The notes under the pieces: model-generated
The model's input: only the letters and a program-made list of their open reading frames with translations
What the model was told of the DNA's origin: nothing
The model's database searches: none
Source of the DNA: Proteobacteria bacterium SG_bin4
GTDB taxonomy: Bacteria > Pseudomonadota > Gammaproteobacteria > Burkholderiales > Nitrosomonadaceae
NCBI GenBank assembly: GCA_002083395.1
Contig: LWDH01000052.1
Coordinates: forward strand, 1 to 57,559
DNA length: 57,559 nt
Direction of reading: 5' to 3'
Shown: positions 27,740 through 36,118 of the stretch, piece by piece
Layout: every line of letters starts with the position of its first letter
Numbering within the stretch: the stretch's first letter is position 1
Position numbers and translations under genes: made by a program

Positions 27740-28630
27740 ATGACTTTCAAGAAAAAAACTATTTCACAAGTTGTAGCGGTTGCATTATGCGGAACTTTCG
27801 CGGCTGCAGCTCAAGCTGCACCAGTTGTTATCAGCAATTTCAATACATCTGCTGCAATCGCTGACGCAGGTTACTTTTCTGCAACAGCACCAGGCGGTTT
27901 AGGGCTGAGCTTCATGGGCCGTGAGTTTGTTAATCACGGTACTTGGGCTTCCAACTATTCTTTAAGCGTTGGTGGATCGCTTGTTGCAGTGGCTGATGAA
28001 GCTGTTGGTGGCGATACCAGCAACCCATTGGGCGCTGTTGCAATACCGGTTGGCACTGCAGCTGAAGTTAATACCAATCTGCCTTTTGGCGCGCACGGCT
28101 GGACCTTTACTCAAACCGTATCAATTCCTTCCGATGGTCACGTTTCCGTAATGGTTAACCTGACCAATAATTCAAAATCAACTGCTTCAGATGTACTGTG
28201 GGGTGTTGGTGTTGATCCGGATCAAGGTATCCCTGTCGGCGGCGGCTTTGGCACAACCAATGAAATTCTGGCTACTGGTGTAACCGGAACCGCAGTTAGA
28301 GCAACAAGTTCTGATGGTTATTCCTTAACGTTGAGAAATACCACCAGCGCGGGCGCGGACGCAATTGCAGCTTATGTTGATACAGTTTTCGGCAGCTGCT
28401 GCGCGCCAATTGATCCAGCATTTATTTTTGCAACCGCACAAGGTGTAGGTTCTTACGGTTTTGCTGATCATTCTATCAATCTGGCGTTTGATCTGGGCGA
28501 CATCGCACCAGGTGAAACGGTTACCTTCGGTTATGAATATGTGATGGCCGTACCAGAACCAGAAACCTATGCTATGTTGCTGGCTGGTCTTGGTTTGATT
28601 GGCTTCTCACTGCGCCGTCGTAGCGCTTAA
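27740..28630 (+). CDS. PEP-CTERM sorting-domain exported protein
   Basis: This 296-residue protein has a Sec signal peptide (MTFKKK, then a hydrophobic run to AQAAP), a beta-rich, Gly/Ala/Thr-rich body, and a C-terminal PEP-CTERM tail: VPEPETYAML, a hydrophobic helix and an RRR end. Such tails are recognised and cut by exosortase, and the proteins are linked to exopolysaccharide or biofilm matrix. The body contains NLTNNSKSTASDVLWGVG, which suggests a structural domain of unknown role. The start has AAGGAG eight bases upstream. No exosortase gene lies in the window. Confidence 0.85.
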   Translation: MTFKKKTISQVVAVALCGTFAAAAQAAPVVISNFNTSAAIADAGYFSATAPGGLGLSFMGREFVNHGTWASNYSLSVGGSLVAVADEAVGGDTSNPLGAVAIPVGTAAEVNTNLPFGAHGWTFTQTVSIPSDGHVSVMVNLTNNSKSTASDVLWGVGVDPDQGIPVGGGFGTTNEILATGVTGTAVRATSSDGYSLTLRNTTSAGADAIAAYVDTVFGSCCAPIDPAFIFATAQGVGSYGFADHSINLAFDLGDIAPGETVTFGYEYVMAVPEPETYAMLLAGLGLIGFSLRRRSA

Positions 28631-28674
28631 TTCTTAGTTAGATACAAAGAAAAAAGCTAAGAGAAGTAGTTTAT

Positions 28675-28714
28675 AACAAGCCACAGAGAGAATATCTCTG
28701 TGGCTTGTTTTTTT
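28675..28714. terminator. Intrinsic terminator between convergent genes
   Basis: AACAAGCCACAGAGA at 28675-28689 pairs with TCTCTGTGGCTTGTT at 28695-28709, a 15-bp perfect stem with a 5-base loop, then a run of T. It ends the PEP-CTERM transcript and, from the other side, may serve the minus-strand gene ending at 28733. Confidence 0.9.
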
Positions 28715-28732
28715 AGTTGTTACTAGAATCTT

Positions 28733-29380
28733 CTATGGTTCCAGGAAATAGTTGATGTCTACAATTGGTTTTAAAATTCTGGGTTGATCGCGAGCTGTTA
28801 TATTAAAAGAAGGCAGCACCGTTTCAAAAAAAGGGACGATAGAACCGGTTGATCCGCTAGTGTGCGTAAAACCTCGATTGTGCACGATATTTTTCAGTTT
28901 AAAAATAGACCCAGCAGCGTTGTATTCCAATATCAAGTTATTGGTGAATGCAAAAATGAGGCTGGTGTTAAATGTTGAAAGCGGGTTTCTTCTGGCACTC
29001 AAGTCGGTATATATTGAACTGACAACGATTAATAAATCTTTGCCATTAAAAAAAGCGGTCGCAGCTATTGAGTCAAGCGGTTTCGGCAAACCGTCAAATT
29101 CGGGAATTCCGGCGTATCCAATCGCAGTTTCGCTATCAATGCATATCACGGGATTATTATTAACTATCCGCGGAATTCCACCTGTTAAATTGAGCCGATA
29201 CAGTCCGCTGCCAACATCTTCTATTACCTCGAATCTGCTTTGAACAACAATGCTGCTGGGAGTAGGGTCATCTGCATCCGTCGCATTCAAACATTTAAAC
29301 CCGCTGTATGCAATACTGGTACCTGAAGCGTTCCCATGAAGTAAACATGACACGAAAAGCAGCATTAACGGTAATTTCAT
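28733..29380 (-). CDS. Unknown secreted protein
   Basis: This 215-residue protein has an N-terminal signal peptide (MKLPLMLLFVSCLL, cleavage near NASG) and a mature part rich in beta-strand-like alternation, with two Cys residues (in FKCLN and VICID) that may form a disulfide. I do not recognise the family. The start at 29380 has GAGGA six to seven bases upstream, which supports a real gene. It lies after the sphingolipid-type operon on the same strand, with only 67 bases between, so it may be read from the same transcript; a link to that pathway is not shown. Confidence 0.55.
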   Translation of the reverse strand: MKLPLMLLFVSCLLHGNASGTSIAYSGFKCLNATDADDPTPSSIVVQSRFEVIEDVGSGLYRLNLTGGIPRIVNNNPVICIDSETAIGYAGIPEFDGLPKPLDSIAATAFFNGKDLLIVVSSIYTDLSARRNPLSTFNTSLIFAFTNNLILEYNAAGSIFKLKNIVHNRGFTHTSGSTGSIVPFFETVLPSFNITARDQPRILKPIVDINYFLEP

Positions 29381-29447
29381 GGAAGATTCCTCATTTCAGA
29401 AATGTGAATGCTTGAGGAGATACACACCCAACGATGAAACGCAAAAT

Positions 29448-30629
29448 TTATATCAATGCGCGCAGGCGGGTAAAAACATCTCCCACGTATTGAATTTGTT
29501 CCTGTGTATGCGCTGCATTAACGCTGCAACGAACCAGAGACTTCCCTTCCGGCGCTGCTGGCGGGAGAATCAGGTTGACATAGATATTGTTTTCAAGCAA
29601 TTTTTGCCAAAGCATCAAAGCCTGTTGAGGGGTGTCGACGATTGCTGCAATCACCGGCCCTGGATTCGGGCCGAGAGCATATCCGGCTTCTTTAAGCTGA
29701 GTATAAAGCTGCGTGCAATTTCGCCATAACTGTTCGCGCAAATGATTTCCTTTTCTCAGCAATTCCAATGCGGCACGAGTGGAAGCGATCGTTGCAGGGG
29801 ACGGCGAAGCCGTAAAAATATAAGGGTGACTGACATACCGTAGTTGCTCGAGTTGCGGATGATTACTGACGCAAAAGCCACCGATGCTACAGAGGCTTTT
29901 ACTGAAAGTGCCCGTGATAAAATCAACATCTTTCAGCAACCCGGTTTTCTCGACCAGCCCTTGCCCGGTTTCTCCTAATACACCCAGAGAATGGGCTTCG
30001 TCGAGCAGTAAAATACAACCATAATCTTTCTTTAATTTCACGATCTCTGCCAAAGGTGCTTGATCACCAAGCATGCTGTAAATTCCTTCAGCGATAATAA
30101 GTGTCGTTTCAACCCGACCACCCAGTCTGCGTAACCGCTTTTCCATGTCGGCTGGATCATTGTGCTTAAAACGAATGATATCCGCACCGCTTAAAATACA
30201 ACCATCATAGATGCTGGCGTGCGAATCTCCATCGATCAGTACTGTATCTCCCGGTCCGACCAATCCGGAAATGGTACCCAAGTTAGCCTGATATCCAGTC
30301 GTAAACACAATGCCGGAATTGCACTGATAAAACTCAGCGAACTCACGCTCAAGCGCACGATGGCCGGAATAACTGCCATTTGCCATTCGCGATCCGGTTG
30401 TTCCGGTACCCTCGCTATCAATCGCTTCATGAGCAGCTTTGATGCATTCGGGTGCAAATGTTAACCCCAAGTAATTATTTGTACCCAATAAAAGCACGCG
30501 GCGATTCCCAATTCTGGCTTCGGTTGCGGAATATACTTCTTCAATCGGTACCCCGAATGCGCCAACACCATCGGGTAGGAGTGCTTTTCTTGCTGCAGCC
30601 GCAGCATCCAGTTTCTCAAGCAGATTCAT
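29448..30629 (-). CDS. spt: Serine palmitoyltransferase (alpha-oxoamine synthase)
   Basis: This 393-residue PLP enzyme condenses serine with a fatty acyl thioester to 3-ketosphinganine. Segments typical of bacterial SPT are LLGTNNYLGLTF, GTGTTGSR, FTTGYQANLG, DGDSHASIYDG, EGIYSMLGDQAPL, LLDEAHSLGVLG and the PLP lysine in GTFSKSL (about 233-239). 8-amino-7-oxononanoate synthase and KBL are relatives, but the neighbouring ACP, acyl-AMP ligase and reductase are the partners of SPT. The start overlaps the ACP stop as TAATG, so translation is coupled. It is the last gene of the four-gene operon 33663-29448. Confidence 0.85.
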   Translation of the reverse strand: MNLLEKLDAAAAARKALLPDGVGAFGVPIEEVYSATEARIGNRRVLLLGTNNYLGLTFAPECIKAAHEAIDSEGTGTTGSRMANGSYSGHRALEREFAEFYQCNSGIVFTTGYQANLGTISGLVGPGDTVLIDGDSHASIYDGCILSGADIIRFKHNDPADMEKRLRRLGGRVETTLIIAEGIYSMLGDQAPLAEIVKLKKDYGCILLLDEAHSLGVLGETGQGLVEKTGLLKDVDFITGTFSKSLCSIGGFCVSNHPQLEQLRYVSHPYIFTASPSPATIASTRAALELLRKGNHLREQLWRNCTQLYTQLKEAGYALGPNPGPVIAAIVDTPQQALMLWQKLLENNIYVNLILPPAAPEGKSLVRCSVNAAHTQEQIQYVGDVFTRLRALI

Positions 30630-30883
30630 TATGATGAAAATTTAATTTTATAAACTAAATCAGCGAGTTCTCGTACTGTTTGAACATCCGCTAATGCATT
30701 AATTGGGATTGAAACATCAAATGTGTCCTCAATTTCCATAATAAGATTAAGCAACTTAATTGAGTCTATCGATAGTTGGCTTATCAGGTTAGTGTCGGGT
30801 GTGATATTTACATCAGAATTGGTCAGAGCGCTAAGCCGATCACAAAGAAGTACTGTAATCTCGTTATAATTACTGTCAGTCAT
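30629..30883 (-). CDS. acpR: Acyl carrier protein of the sphingolipid operon
   Basis: This 84-residue acidic four-helix carrier has the 4'-phosphopantetheine serine in LSIDSIKLLN (about residue 40); the usual DSL is DSI. It presumably carries the fatty acyl chain from the acyl-AMP ligase to SPT, as proposed for AcpR in Caulobacter. It lies 26 bases after the reductase gene and overlaps spt by one base. It is not the housekeeping AcpP, which is more acidic and sits with the fab genes. Confidence 0.8.
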   Translation of the reverse strand: MTDSNYNEITVLLCDRLSALTNSDVNITPDTNLISQLSIDSIKLLNLIMEIEDTFDVSIPINALADVQTVRELADLVYKIKFSS

Positions 30884-30909
30884 AAATAGAAGATTTTATT
30901 TTGAAATAA

Positions 30910-31830
30910 TTAGACCATTTCCGTTAGAACATCCTGCAAGCGAATTTTGGGCTTCCATGCAGGTAGCGCTTGCATTAAAGGCGTATTGTCGCAAACCCAA
31001 TTGCTATGTTGCAATTCATTCACTTTCCCTGGTGTCAGCATCGGAGAATAACGAAATATACGGGACAGCATGAGATTTGAGCATGCGATGCAACGGATGA
31101 GTTTATCTGGTATCGTAACACAGCGGACCGAACTCATCCATTTTTGCTCAGCTAGATTAGCCAACTGTTGGTAACTATAACCATTAGGAGCACCATCATC
31201 AAGCTCAAAGATGCCGCCTCTCACATTTTCATCTGCTTCAAGCCACACAAGTATAGCAGCCACTAAGTCATGCACATGGATTAGTCCGAATCGATTATCG
31301 ATTTTACCAACTACCGGAAGAAATCCACGATGCATGGCGGAAAATAACGGCTTAAGCTCTTTATCGCCTGGCCCATAAACAGCCGTAGGACGTAAGATCA
31401 TCCACTGTAACTCGCCAGAGAATTCTATCAGTTTCCGCTCAGATAAATATTTGCTGCGTGCATACCAAGATAATTCAGGCTCACGAGCCGCTAAGGATGA
31501 GATTAATAGAAAACGTGGAAAAGGTTTGTGATTGGCAAGAACAGACAGGAGATTTTCTGTTCCGACAACATTGGGTTGTAGAAAATCCTCAAAAGACCCG
31601 CCTCTAACTGTAGCCGCGCAGTGTATAACAGCCACAGCATCTTTTACTAGCAGATCCAGAGCCTTGAGATTGTCAAGATCCCCATGTACCCACTGAATTT
31701 TTTTATCATGACAGGACCGGTCCTTTCGTGCCAGCGCTCGAACTGACCAGCCCTCTCGAATTAACGTTTGTACGAGTATATTTCCTATGAAACCAGTAGC
31801 TCCTGTAACAGCTACTAATTTATTAGGCAT
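30910..31830 (-). CDS. cerR: NAD-dependent epimerase/dehydratase family, CerR-like reductase
   Basis: This 306-residue extended SDR has the dinucleotide motif VTGATGFIG (about 8-16), a DLDN acidic segment, the catalytic YARSK (about 142-146) after the LLISSLAA strand, and LRPTAVYGPGD. In Caulobacter, CerR, an SDR encoded in the spt cluster, acts as ceramide reductase. Position between acyl-AMP ligase and ACP in the same operon supports that role. A sugar epimerase role is the alternative. The gene starts six bases after the ligase stop. Confidence 0.7.
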   Translation of the reverse strand: MPNKLVAVTGATGFIGNILVQTLIREGWSVRALARKDRSCHDKKIQWVHGDLDNLKALDLLVKDAVAVIHCAATVRGGSFEDFLQPNVVGTENLLSVLANHKPFPRFLLISSLAAREPELSWYARSKYLSERKLIEFSGELQWMILRPTAVYGPGDKELKPLFSAMHRGFLPVVGKIDNRFGLIHVHDLVAAILVWLEADENVRGGIFELDDGAPNGYSYQQLANLAEQKWMSSVRCVTIPDKLIRCIACSNLMLSRIFRYSPMLTPGKVNELQHSNWVCDNTPLMQALPAWKPKIRLQDVLTEMV

Positions 31831-31836
31831 ACACGA

Positions 31837-33663
31837 TTATCTGTCGCCCGATTCTACTACGATAGAAAGCTGACTAGTAACATTCGCTCTTTGAATATAC
31901 CCTTGTCTAGCAGCAAATCGGGAAAGTTTACCAGATGAAGTCCTTGGTAACGTATGCGGCGGAACCAATTCAACAACACAATTAACACCAAATGCCATAT
32001 AAACAAGCTGTTGTAATCTGGTCGTCAATGATTGCCGTTCGGTGACCGTGGCAAGCCTGCATTCAATGACTAGAACAATAGTAGTAGTACCGTCTTCATC
32101 AGTGATACCAAATGCGGAAGCTTCACGCGACCGCACTTCCGGTTGCTGCTCCGCTAACTCTTCGATATCTTGCGCACGAATATTACGACCGTTTACGATA
32201 ATAACATCCGTCCGACGCCCGGTTATATACAAATCCCCTTCAAATAAGAAACCGATATCTCCAGTATCAAGCCAGTTATCTGGTTTTAGCGCTTTGTTAG
32301 TTTCCTCAGGATTGTTGAAGTATCCAGTCATCAGGCTGCCACCTTGCACTAAAACGCTGCCAACCATCATCTCGGATAATTGTTGACCATCTTCATCGAC
32401 GATCTTAACTGTATGCCCAGGCAAAGGACGACCGCAATTAACAAACTCATTTTGCTTACGCCCGTCAGCTTGCAGTCTTGCAGCCATCTTCTTATCAATT
32501 AATGTTTTGCTATCAACCTGGATGCTCTTGCAACCCTCGCCAATTTTTGAAAAAGTTACAGCCAGTGTCGATTCCGCCAAGCCATAACAAGGAAGGAATG
32601 CATTCTTGTCAAAACCCGCGGTAGCGAATTTCTCAGCAAAATTTCTTAAGGTATCCGGACGTATCATTTCAGCGCCAATACCAGCCGCGCGCCAGCAATT
32701 CAAATCGAGTTCCTTAAGATCGGACTCTCTCACCCGCAAGGTACAAAGTTTCAAGCCAAAAGGTTGGCTAAACGCTACAGTACAACGATTCCGACTAATT
32801 AATCGAAGCCATTGTAGAGGCCGAATCGCAAAATCTCTGGTCGCCAAATAATCCACGGAAATTTGTGTCACCATTGGAGCCAAAACCAATCCAACCAATC
32901 CCATATCGTGATAAAAAGGCAACCATGATGCTGAGCGATCAGTAGGTCTGATTTGCAAACCGTTCCGAACAATTCCTTGCAGATTGCTCATTAAAGCACG
33001 CTCAGTGATAACAACGCCCCGAGGTGTGCGAGTACTACCCGAGGTAAATTGCAAATATGCAATCTCATCAGGATGATTCGGAAGAAAATCAATCTCTCTC
33101 GATGGGGTTTCACTAAGTTTTCCAAGCGTTCCAACCCATTTCACATGGCTTGCTCCAACAACCGCTTCTTCAAGAAAACTAATATAATCGAGATTTGCTA
33201 ATGCAATACTGGCTTGACTGCTGTCAAGCATACCGCGTAACTGTTGAACATAGATTGCATGACTACCGAGATTAACTGGTATAGGCATTGCAAAAGGTGC
33301 TAAACCAGCATAGCGACATGCAAAGAACAATTCGATAAACTCTGGCGAAGTATCAGCAATTATCGCAACACGGCTACCCGGCGGCAAATCAAATCCAGCC
33401 AGATTTTGCGCTAAAGCGCGAGCATTTTCTCTGAGTCTGCTATAGGGCAGCACCGAGCGTAAATTACCTTTGGCATCGTAAAAATTATAACCTGTCGTGC
33501 CTTTTGCTGCGTATTCCAATGCACTCGTAAGAGTATCAAAACCAGCCAACCTCTGAGACAACGAGTTAAGGGTTGGTGTTGGCGTTAATTGTATTTCGCT
33601 TGAAGGTTGAAAATCAAACGCTTGCGTTAGCGGAGCGTTCAACTTGGTTATTGTCGAACTCAA
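31837..33663 (-). CDS. aasR: Fatty acyl-AMP ligase / acyl-ACP synthetase
   Basis: This 608-residue ANL-superfamily enzyme has the P-loop-like core LQFTSGSTRTPRGV (about 206-219), WLPFYHDMGLVG typical of fatty acyl-AMP ligases, YGLAESTLAV and the hinge/adenylate segment DTGDIGF...GDLYITGRRTDVIIVNGRNI. It activates a fatty acid as acyl-AMP and loads it, here most likely onto the ACP two genes downstream, like AasR of Caulobacter. The ATG at 33663 has GAGGGG nine bases upstream. As the first gene it places the operon promoter in 33664-33760. Confidence 0.8.
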   Translation of the reverse strand: MSSTITKLNAPLTQAFDFQPSSEIQLTPTPTLNSLSQRLAGFDTLTSALEYAAKGTTGYNFYDAKGNLRSVLPYSRLRENARALAQNLAGFDLPPGSRVAIIADTSPEFIELFFACRYAGLAPFAMPIPVNLGSHAIYVQQLRGMLDSSQASIALANLDYISFLEEAVVGASHVKWVGTLGKLSETPSREIDFLPNHPDEIAYLQFTSGSTRTPRGVVITERALMSNLQGIVRNGLQIRPTDRSASWLPFYHDMGLVGLVLAPMVTQISVDYLATRDFAIRPLQWLRLISRNRCTVAFSQPFGLKLCTLRVRESDLKELDLNCWRAAGIGAEMIRPDTLRNFAEKFATAGFDKNAFLPCYGLAESTLAVTFSKIGEGCKSIQVDSKTLIDKKMAARLQADGRKQNEFVNCGRPLPGHTVKIVDEDGQQLSEMMVGSVLVQGGSLMTGYFNNPEETNKALKPDNWLDTGDIGFLFEGDLYITGRRTDVIIVNGRNIRAQDIEELAEQQPEVRSREASAFGITDEDGTTTIVLVIECRLATVTERQSLTTRLQQLVYMAFGVNCVVELVPPHTLPRTSSGKLSRFAARQGYIQRANVTSQLSIVVESGDR

Positions 33664-33958
33664 GATCTTCCCCTCGAAGTAATAGTGCTTGTTATCTTAC
33701 TTTCCAAAGCAAGATATACCGGTTGAGCGTGCCAACTCTTATTATTAATTACTGATGACGATTTTATTGCTGGCTGGAAAATTTTCATTCAAACGCTCAC
33801 CACTTTACATTGCTTAAAAATATGAGTGTGTCATATTTGACCACACCGCAGCTTATATAAGGAGCTTTTTCATGTCAAGGCAATATTGGGAATAGTGTTG
33901 CACCAAAACAACATTTTCGATCACTAGGTCTTCTATAATGCGACACAAAACCTTCGAC
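33664..33958. other. Intergenic region upstream of the sphingolipid operon
   Basis: This 295-base AT-rich gap lies between two minus-strand genes. It should hold the promoter of the four-gene operon. On the minus strand a TTGGCACG (about 33734) with TTGCT further down resembles sigma-54 elements, but the spacing is too long. On the plus strand, AAGGAG precedes ATG 33872, which opens only seven codons. Confidence 0.45.
33872..33895 (+). CDS. Possible seven-codon ORF with a strong ribosome site
   Basis: ATAAGGAG followed by seven bases and ATG opens MSRQYWE and then TAG. The site is close to ideal, but no gene follows on this strand. It may be the remains of a lost gene or chance. No function is proposed. 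Confidence 0.2.
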   Translation: MSRQYWE

Positions 33959-35209
33959 TCATTTATGACCATTGAGGCAGCTTTCTTCCAAATTATTTTC
34001 TGAAGCAATTTCAACACGATTTCTACCTCGATGCTTCGCTGAATAGAGTGCTTTATCAGCGCGACGCAATAGCATGGTAGCGTCTAAGGTGTCTGGAAGT
34101 GACCCTATGGCAATGCCCAAACTTATGGTGACCGGAATCAATGAATGGTCGGCTTGAATTGCTTCACATGCAACTGCAGCACGAAGCCTTTCGGCTGCTT
34201 TTATTGCGCCATCCCGATCATAGGGAGAAATGATCGCCAGGAATTCTTCACCGCCGTAGCGACCTATATACTCATGCGCACGCGCTGACTGGGTTAATCG
34301 GTTGGCGATCTCGCATAATACTGCATCGCCAGCAAGGTGACCGTATGTGTCGTTGATATTTTTGAAATGATCAATATCAATCATGATGACCGCAACCTCA
34401 TAACCGCCGCGTTTAGCTCGCTGTATTTGTTTGTACAAAATATCGAATATCGCCGTGCGGTTAAGTAATCCAGTCAAAACATCATGAGTAACGCGCTGTT
34501 CCAGGGATTTTTTTTGCGCCATGAGCTGCTTGTTCTGTTTGATCCCTCGATACAACTGTGTTTTTTCAATCAAGGCAGACAACTGACTGGCGATTTGTAA
34601 TGGCAAGCCTTGGTGCAGATTCGAATCCTTAAAGGCATTTCTTTTACGACTGGAAAAGAAAACAAATCCAATTACTTTTCCCGCTGCAAGCAATGGACAA
34701 ATGAGACATGAACGTATTCCTTCGCGCAAAATTGCCTGTGTCAACCGGAATGAAGAATACTCCTCAAGGTGGGAACTCAGATCATTAATAATCAACATTT
34801 CCTCAGAATTTAGGATAGCCTGCAGCGCCTTGTCGGTCATTGGAATTGATTGACCAATATTCAACACCAAATGCTGATAACAAGCTCGCGACCAATGCAC
34901 CTTCAGTTTACTTCCCTCACCCTCCAGTAACGCCAGGGTGATGCGGTCATAAAATAAATGTTGCTTAAATGACTCAAAAATATGATTCAATACATCAATC
35001 AGATGAAGATTGAGATTGCATTCAAGCATTATTTGATAAAGCGACTGTGTTCTCTCCGACTGTCTCTTAAGATAATCGGAAAGCGCCTTCAGAGACCTGC
35101 CCAAGTGTCCGATCTCATCGTCGCCAACTGGAATATCCGGCGCAAAATCACCGCGCGCCATCGCTTCCGCAGCTTTTTGCAAGGCAAGAATCCGATCATT
35201 CTTTTTCAT
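33959..35209 (-). CDS. Diguanylate cyclase with HAMP-like and GAF domains
   Basis: This 416-residue soluble protein has a short HAMP-like segment (about 10-50: ARGDFAPDIPVGDDEIG), a GAF domain (about 70-225), a coiled linker and a C-terminal GGDEF domain with FDILYKQIQRAKR, DIDHFKNINDTYGH and the active GGEEF. It makes cyclic di-GMP. The inhibitory I-site position before GGEEF reads RAHE rather than RxxD, so product feedback may be weak. No transmembrane helix precedes the HAMP-like part, so the sensing ligand is probably cytoplasmic and bound by GAF. It stands alone, upstream of and divergent from the PTS operon. Confidence 0.85.
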   Translation of the reverse strand: MKKNDRILALQKAAEAMARGDFAPDIPVGDDEIGHLGRSLKALSDYLKRQSERTQSLYQIMLECNLNLHLIDVLNHIFESFKQHLFYDRITLALLEGEGSKLKVHWSRACYQHLVLNIGQSIPMTDKALQAILNSEEMLIINDLSSHLEEYSSFRLTQAILREGIRSCLICPLLAAGKVIGFVFFSSRKRNAFKDSNLHQGLPLQIASQLSALIEKTQLYRGIKQNKQLMAQKKSLEQRVTHDVLTGLLNRTAIFDILYKQIQRAKRGGYEVAVIMIDIDHFKNINDTYGHLAGDAVLCEIANRLTQSARAHEYIGRYGGEEFLAIISPYDRDGAIKAAERLRAAVACEAIQADHSLIPVTISLGIAIGSLPDTLDATMLLRRADKALYSAKHRGRNRVEIASENNLEESCLNGHK

Positions 35210-35453
35210 TTTTTGCTAACCGCTCATGGAGTAAGTTAGAACAGATCGCTGCTAATCACCCTCATTTACAAATATCAATTGATTCGAGTTTTTCTCAATC
35301 TATTAATTCAAAAATATACCGCAATGAATCGCTCTGCTGTTAAGAAAAAAGCACGTTTCAAAAAGATTTTCATAATGATGCTTGATAGTTGAATATTTAT
35401 AAACTCTCTCAATGCTAAAATGAACCAAAACACGGTTTTATGCAAACAATAAG

Positions 35454-35846
35454 ATGATAGGAATTTTAGTGATTACACATGAAGATCTGGGCGAACATTT
35501 AATTCGCTGCGCCAGTCATGTTCTAGGGATGAGACCGCCGCAGCTCGCGCATCTCGGTGTTTTTGTGGAAGATGACCCCGATACCGTGCTTGCCAAAGCG
35601 CGCGACTTATTAACACAACTGGATAGCGGAGCAGGTACGCTGGTCATTACCGACATGCTTGGTGCAACACCCTGTAATATTGCCAGCCGTTTGATTCAGG
35701 CGGGAAAAGTGGAATGTCTAACAGGAGCTAACTTGCCAATGCTAGTAAGGGCATTGACGTATCGCGCCGAGCCGCTTCCGGTAGTAACTGAGAAGGGATT
35801 GAGCGGCGGTCAGTGCGGGGTGGTGCACATCAAAGCGGAATCGTGA
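35454..35846 (+). CDS. PTS EIIA, mannose (Man) family
   Basis: This 130-residue protein begins GILVITHEDLGEHLI, with the phosphorylatable His of the EIIA-Man family at about residue 9. A LVITDMLGATPCNIA segment follows. It accepts phosphate from HPr. With no EIIB or EIIC in the window, it likely acts in regulation rather than sugar uptake, as in other betaproteobacteria. It is the first gene of EIIA-HPr-EI; the HPr start is two bases after its stop. The ATG at 35454 has only a weak ribosome site. Confidence 0.9.
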   Translation: MIGILVITHEDLGEHLIRCASHVLGMRPPQLAHLGVFVEDDPDTVLAKARDLLTQLDSGAGTLVITDMLGATPCNIASRLIQAGKVECLTGANLPMLVRALTYRAEPLPVVTEKGLSGGQCGVVHIKAES

Positions 35847-35848
35847 TC

Positions 35849-36118
35849 ATGCAAATCAAAGAAGTTGAAATTATTAATAAACTCGGGTTGCACGCACGCG
35901 CATCGGCCAAGTTGACCAAGCTGGCCAGTCAATTTAAATGCGAAGTCTGGGCCACCCGCAATAACCGGCGTGTCAATGCAAAAAGCATCATGGGGGTGAT
36001 GACGCTTGCAGCCAACAAAGGCTCCCGCATCCAACTTGAAACCGAAGGAGACGACGAAGTGGAAGCAATGGCTGCTTTAACTGCGCTGGTTGAAGATTAT
36101 TTTGGTGAAGGTGAATGA
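35849..36118 (+). CDS. ptsH: Phosphocarrier protein HPr
   Basis: This 89-residue HPr has the catalytic His in GLHARASAKL (about 14-19) and the regulatory Ser in AKSIMGVMTLA (about 46), the residue that HPr kinase modifies in organisms that have it. It passes phosphate from EI to EIIA. A longer in-frame start exists upstream but falls inside the EIIA gene. The ptsI start overlaps its stop as ATGA. Confidence 0.92.
   Translation: MQIKEVEIINKLGLHARASAKLTKLASQFKCEVWATRNNRRVNAKSIMGVMTLAANKGSRIQLETEGDDEVEAMAALTALVEDYFGEGE

Noticed and set aside
33664..33760. TTGGCACG resembling a sigma-54 promoter upstream of the acyl-AMP ligase
   Set aside because: The TTGC element is about 15 bases away instead of about 4, so the GG-GC distance does not fit.
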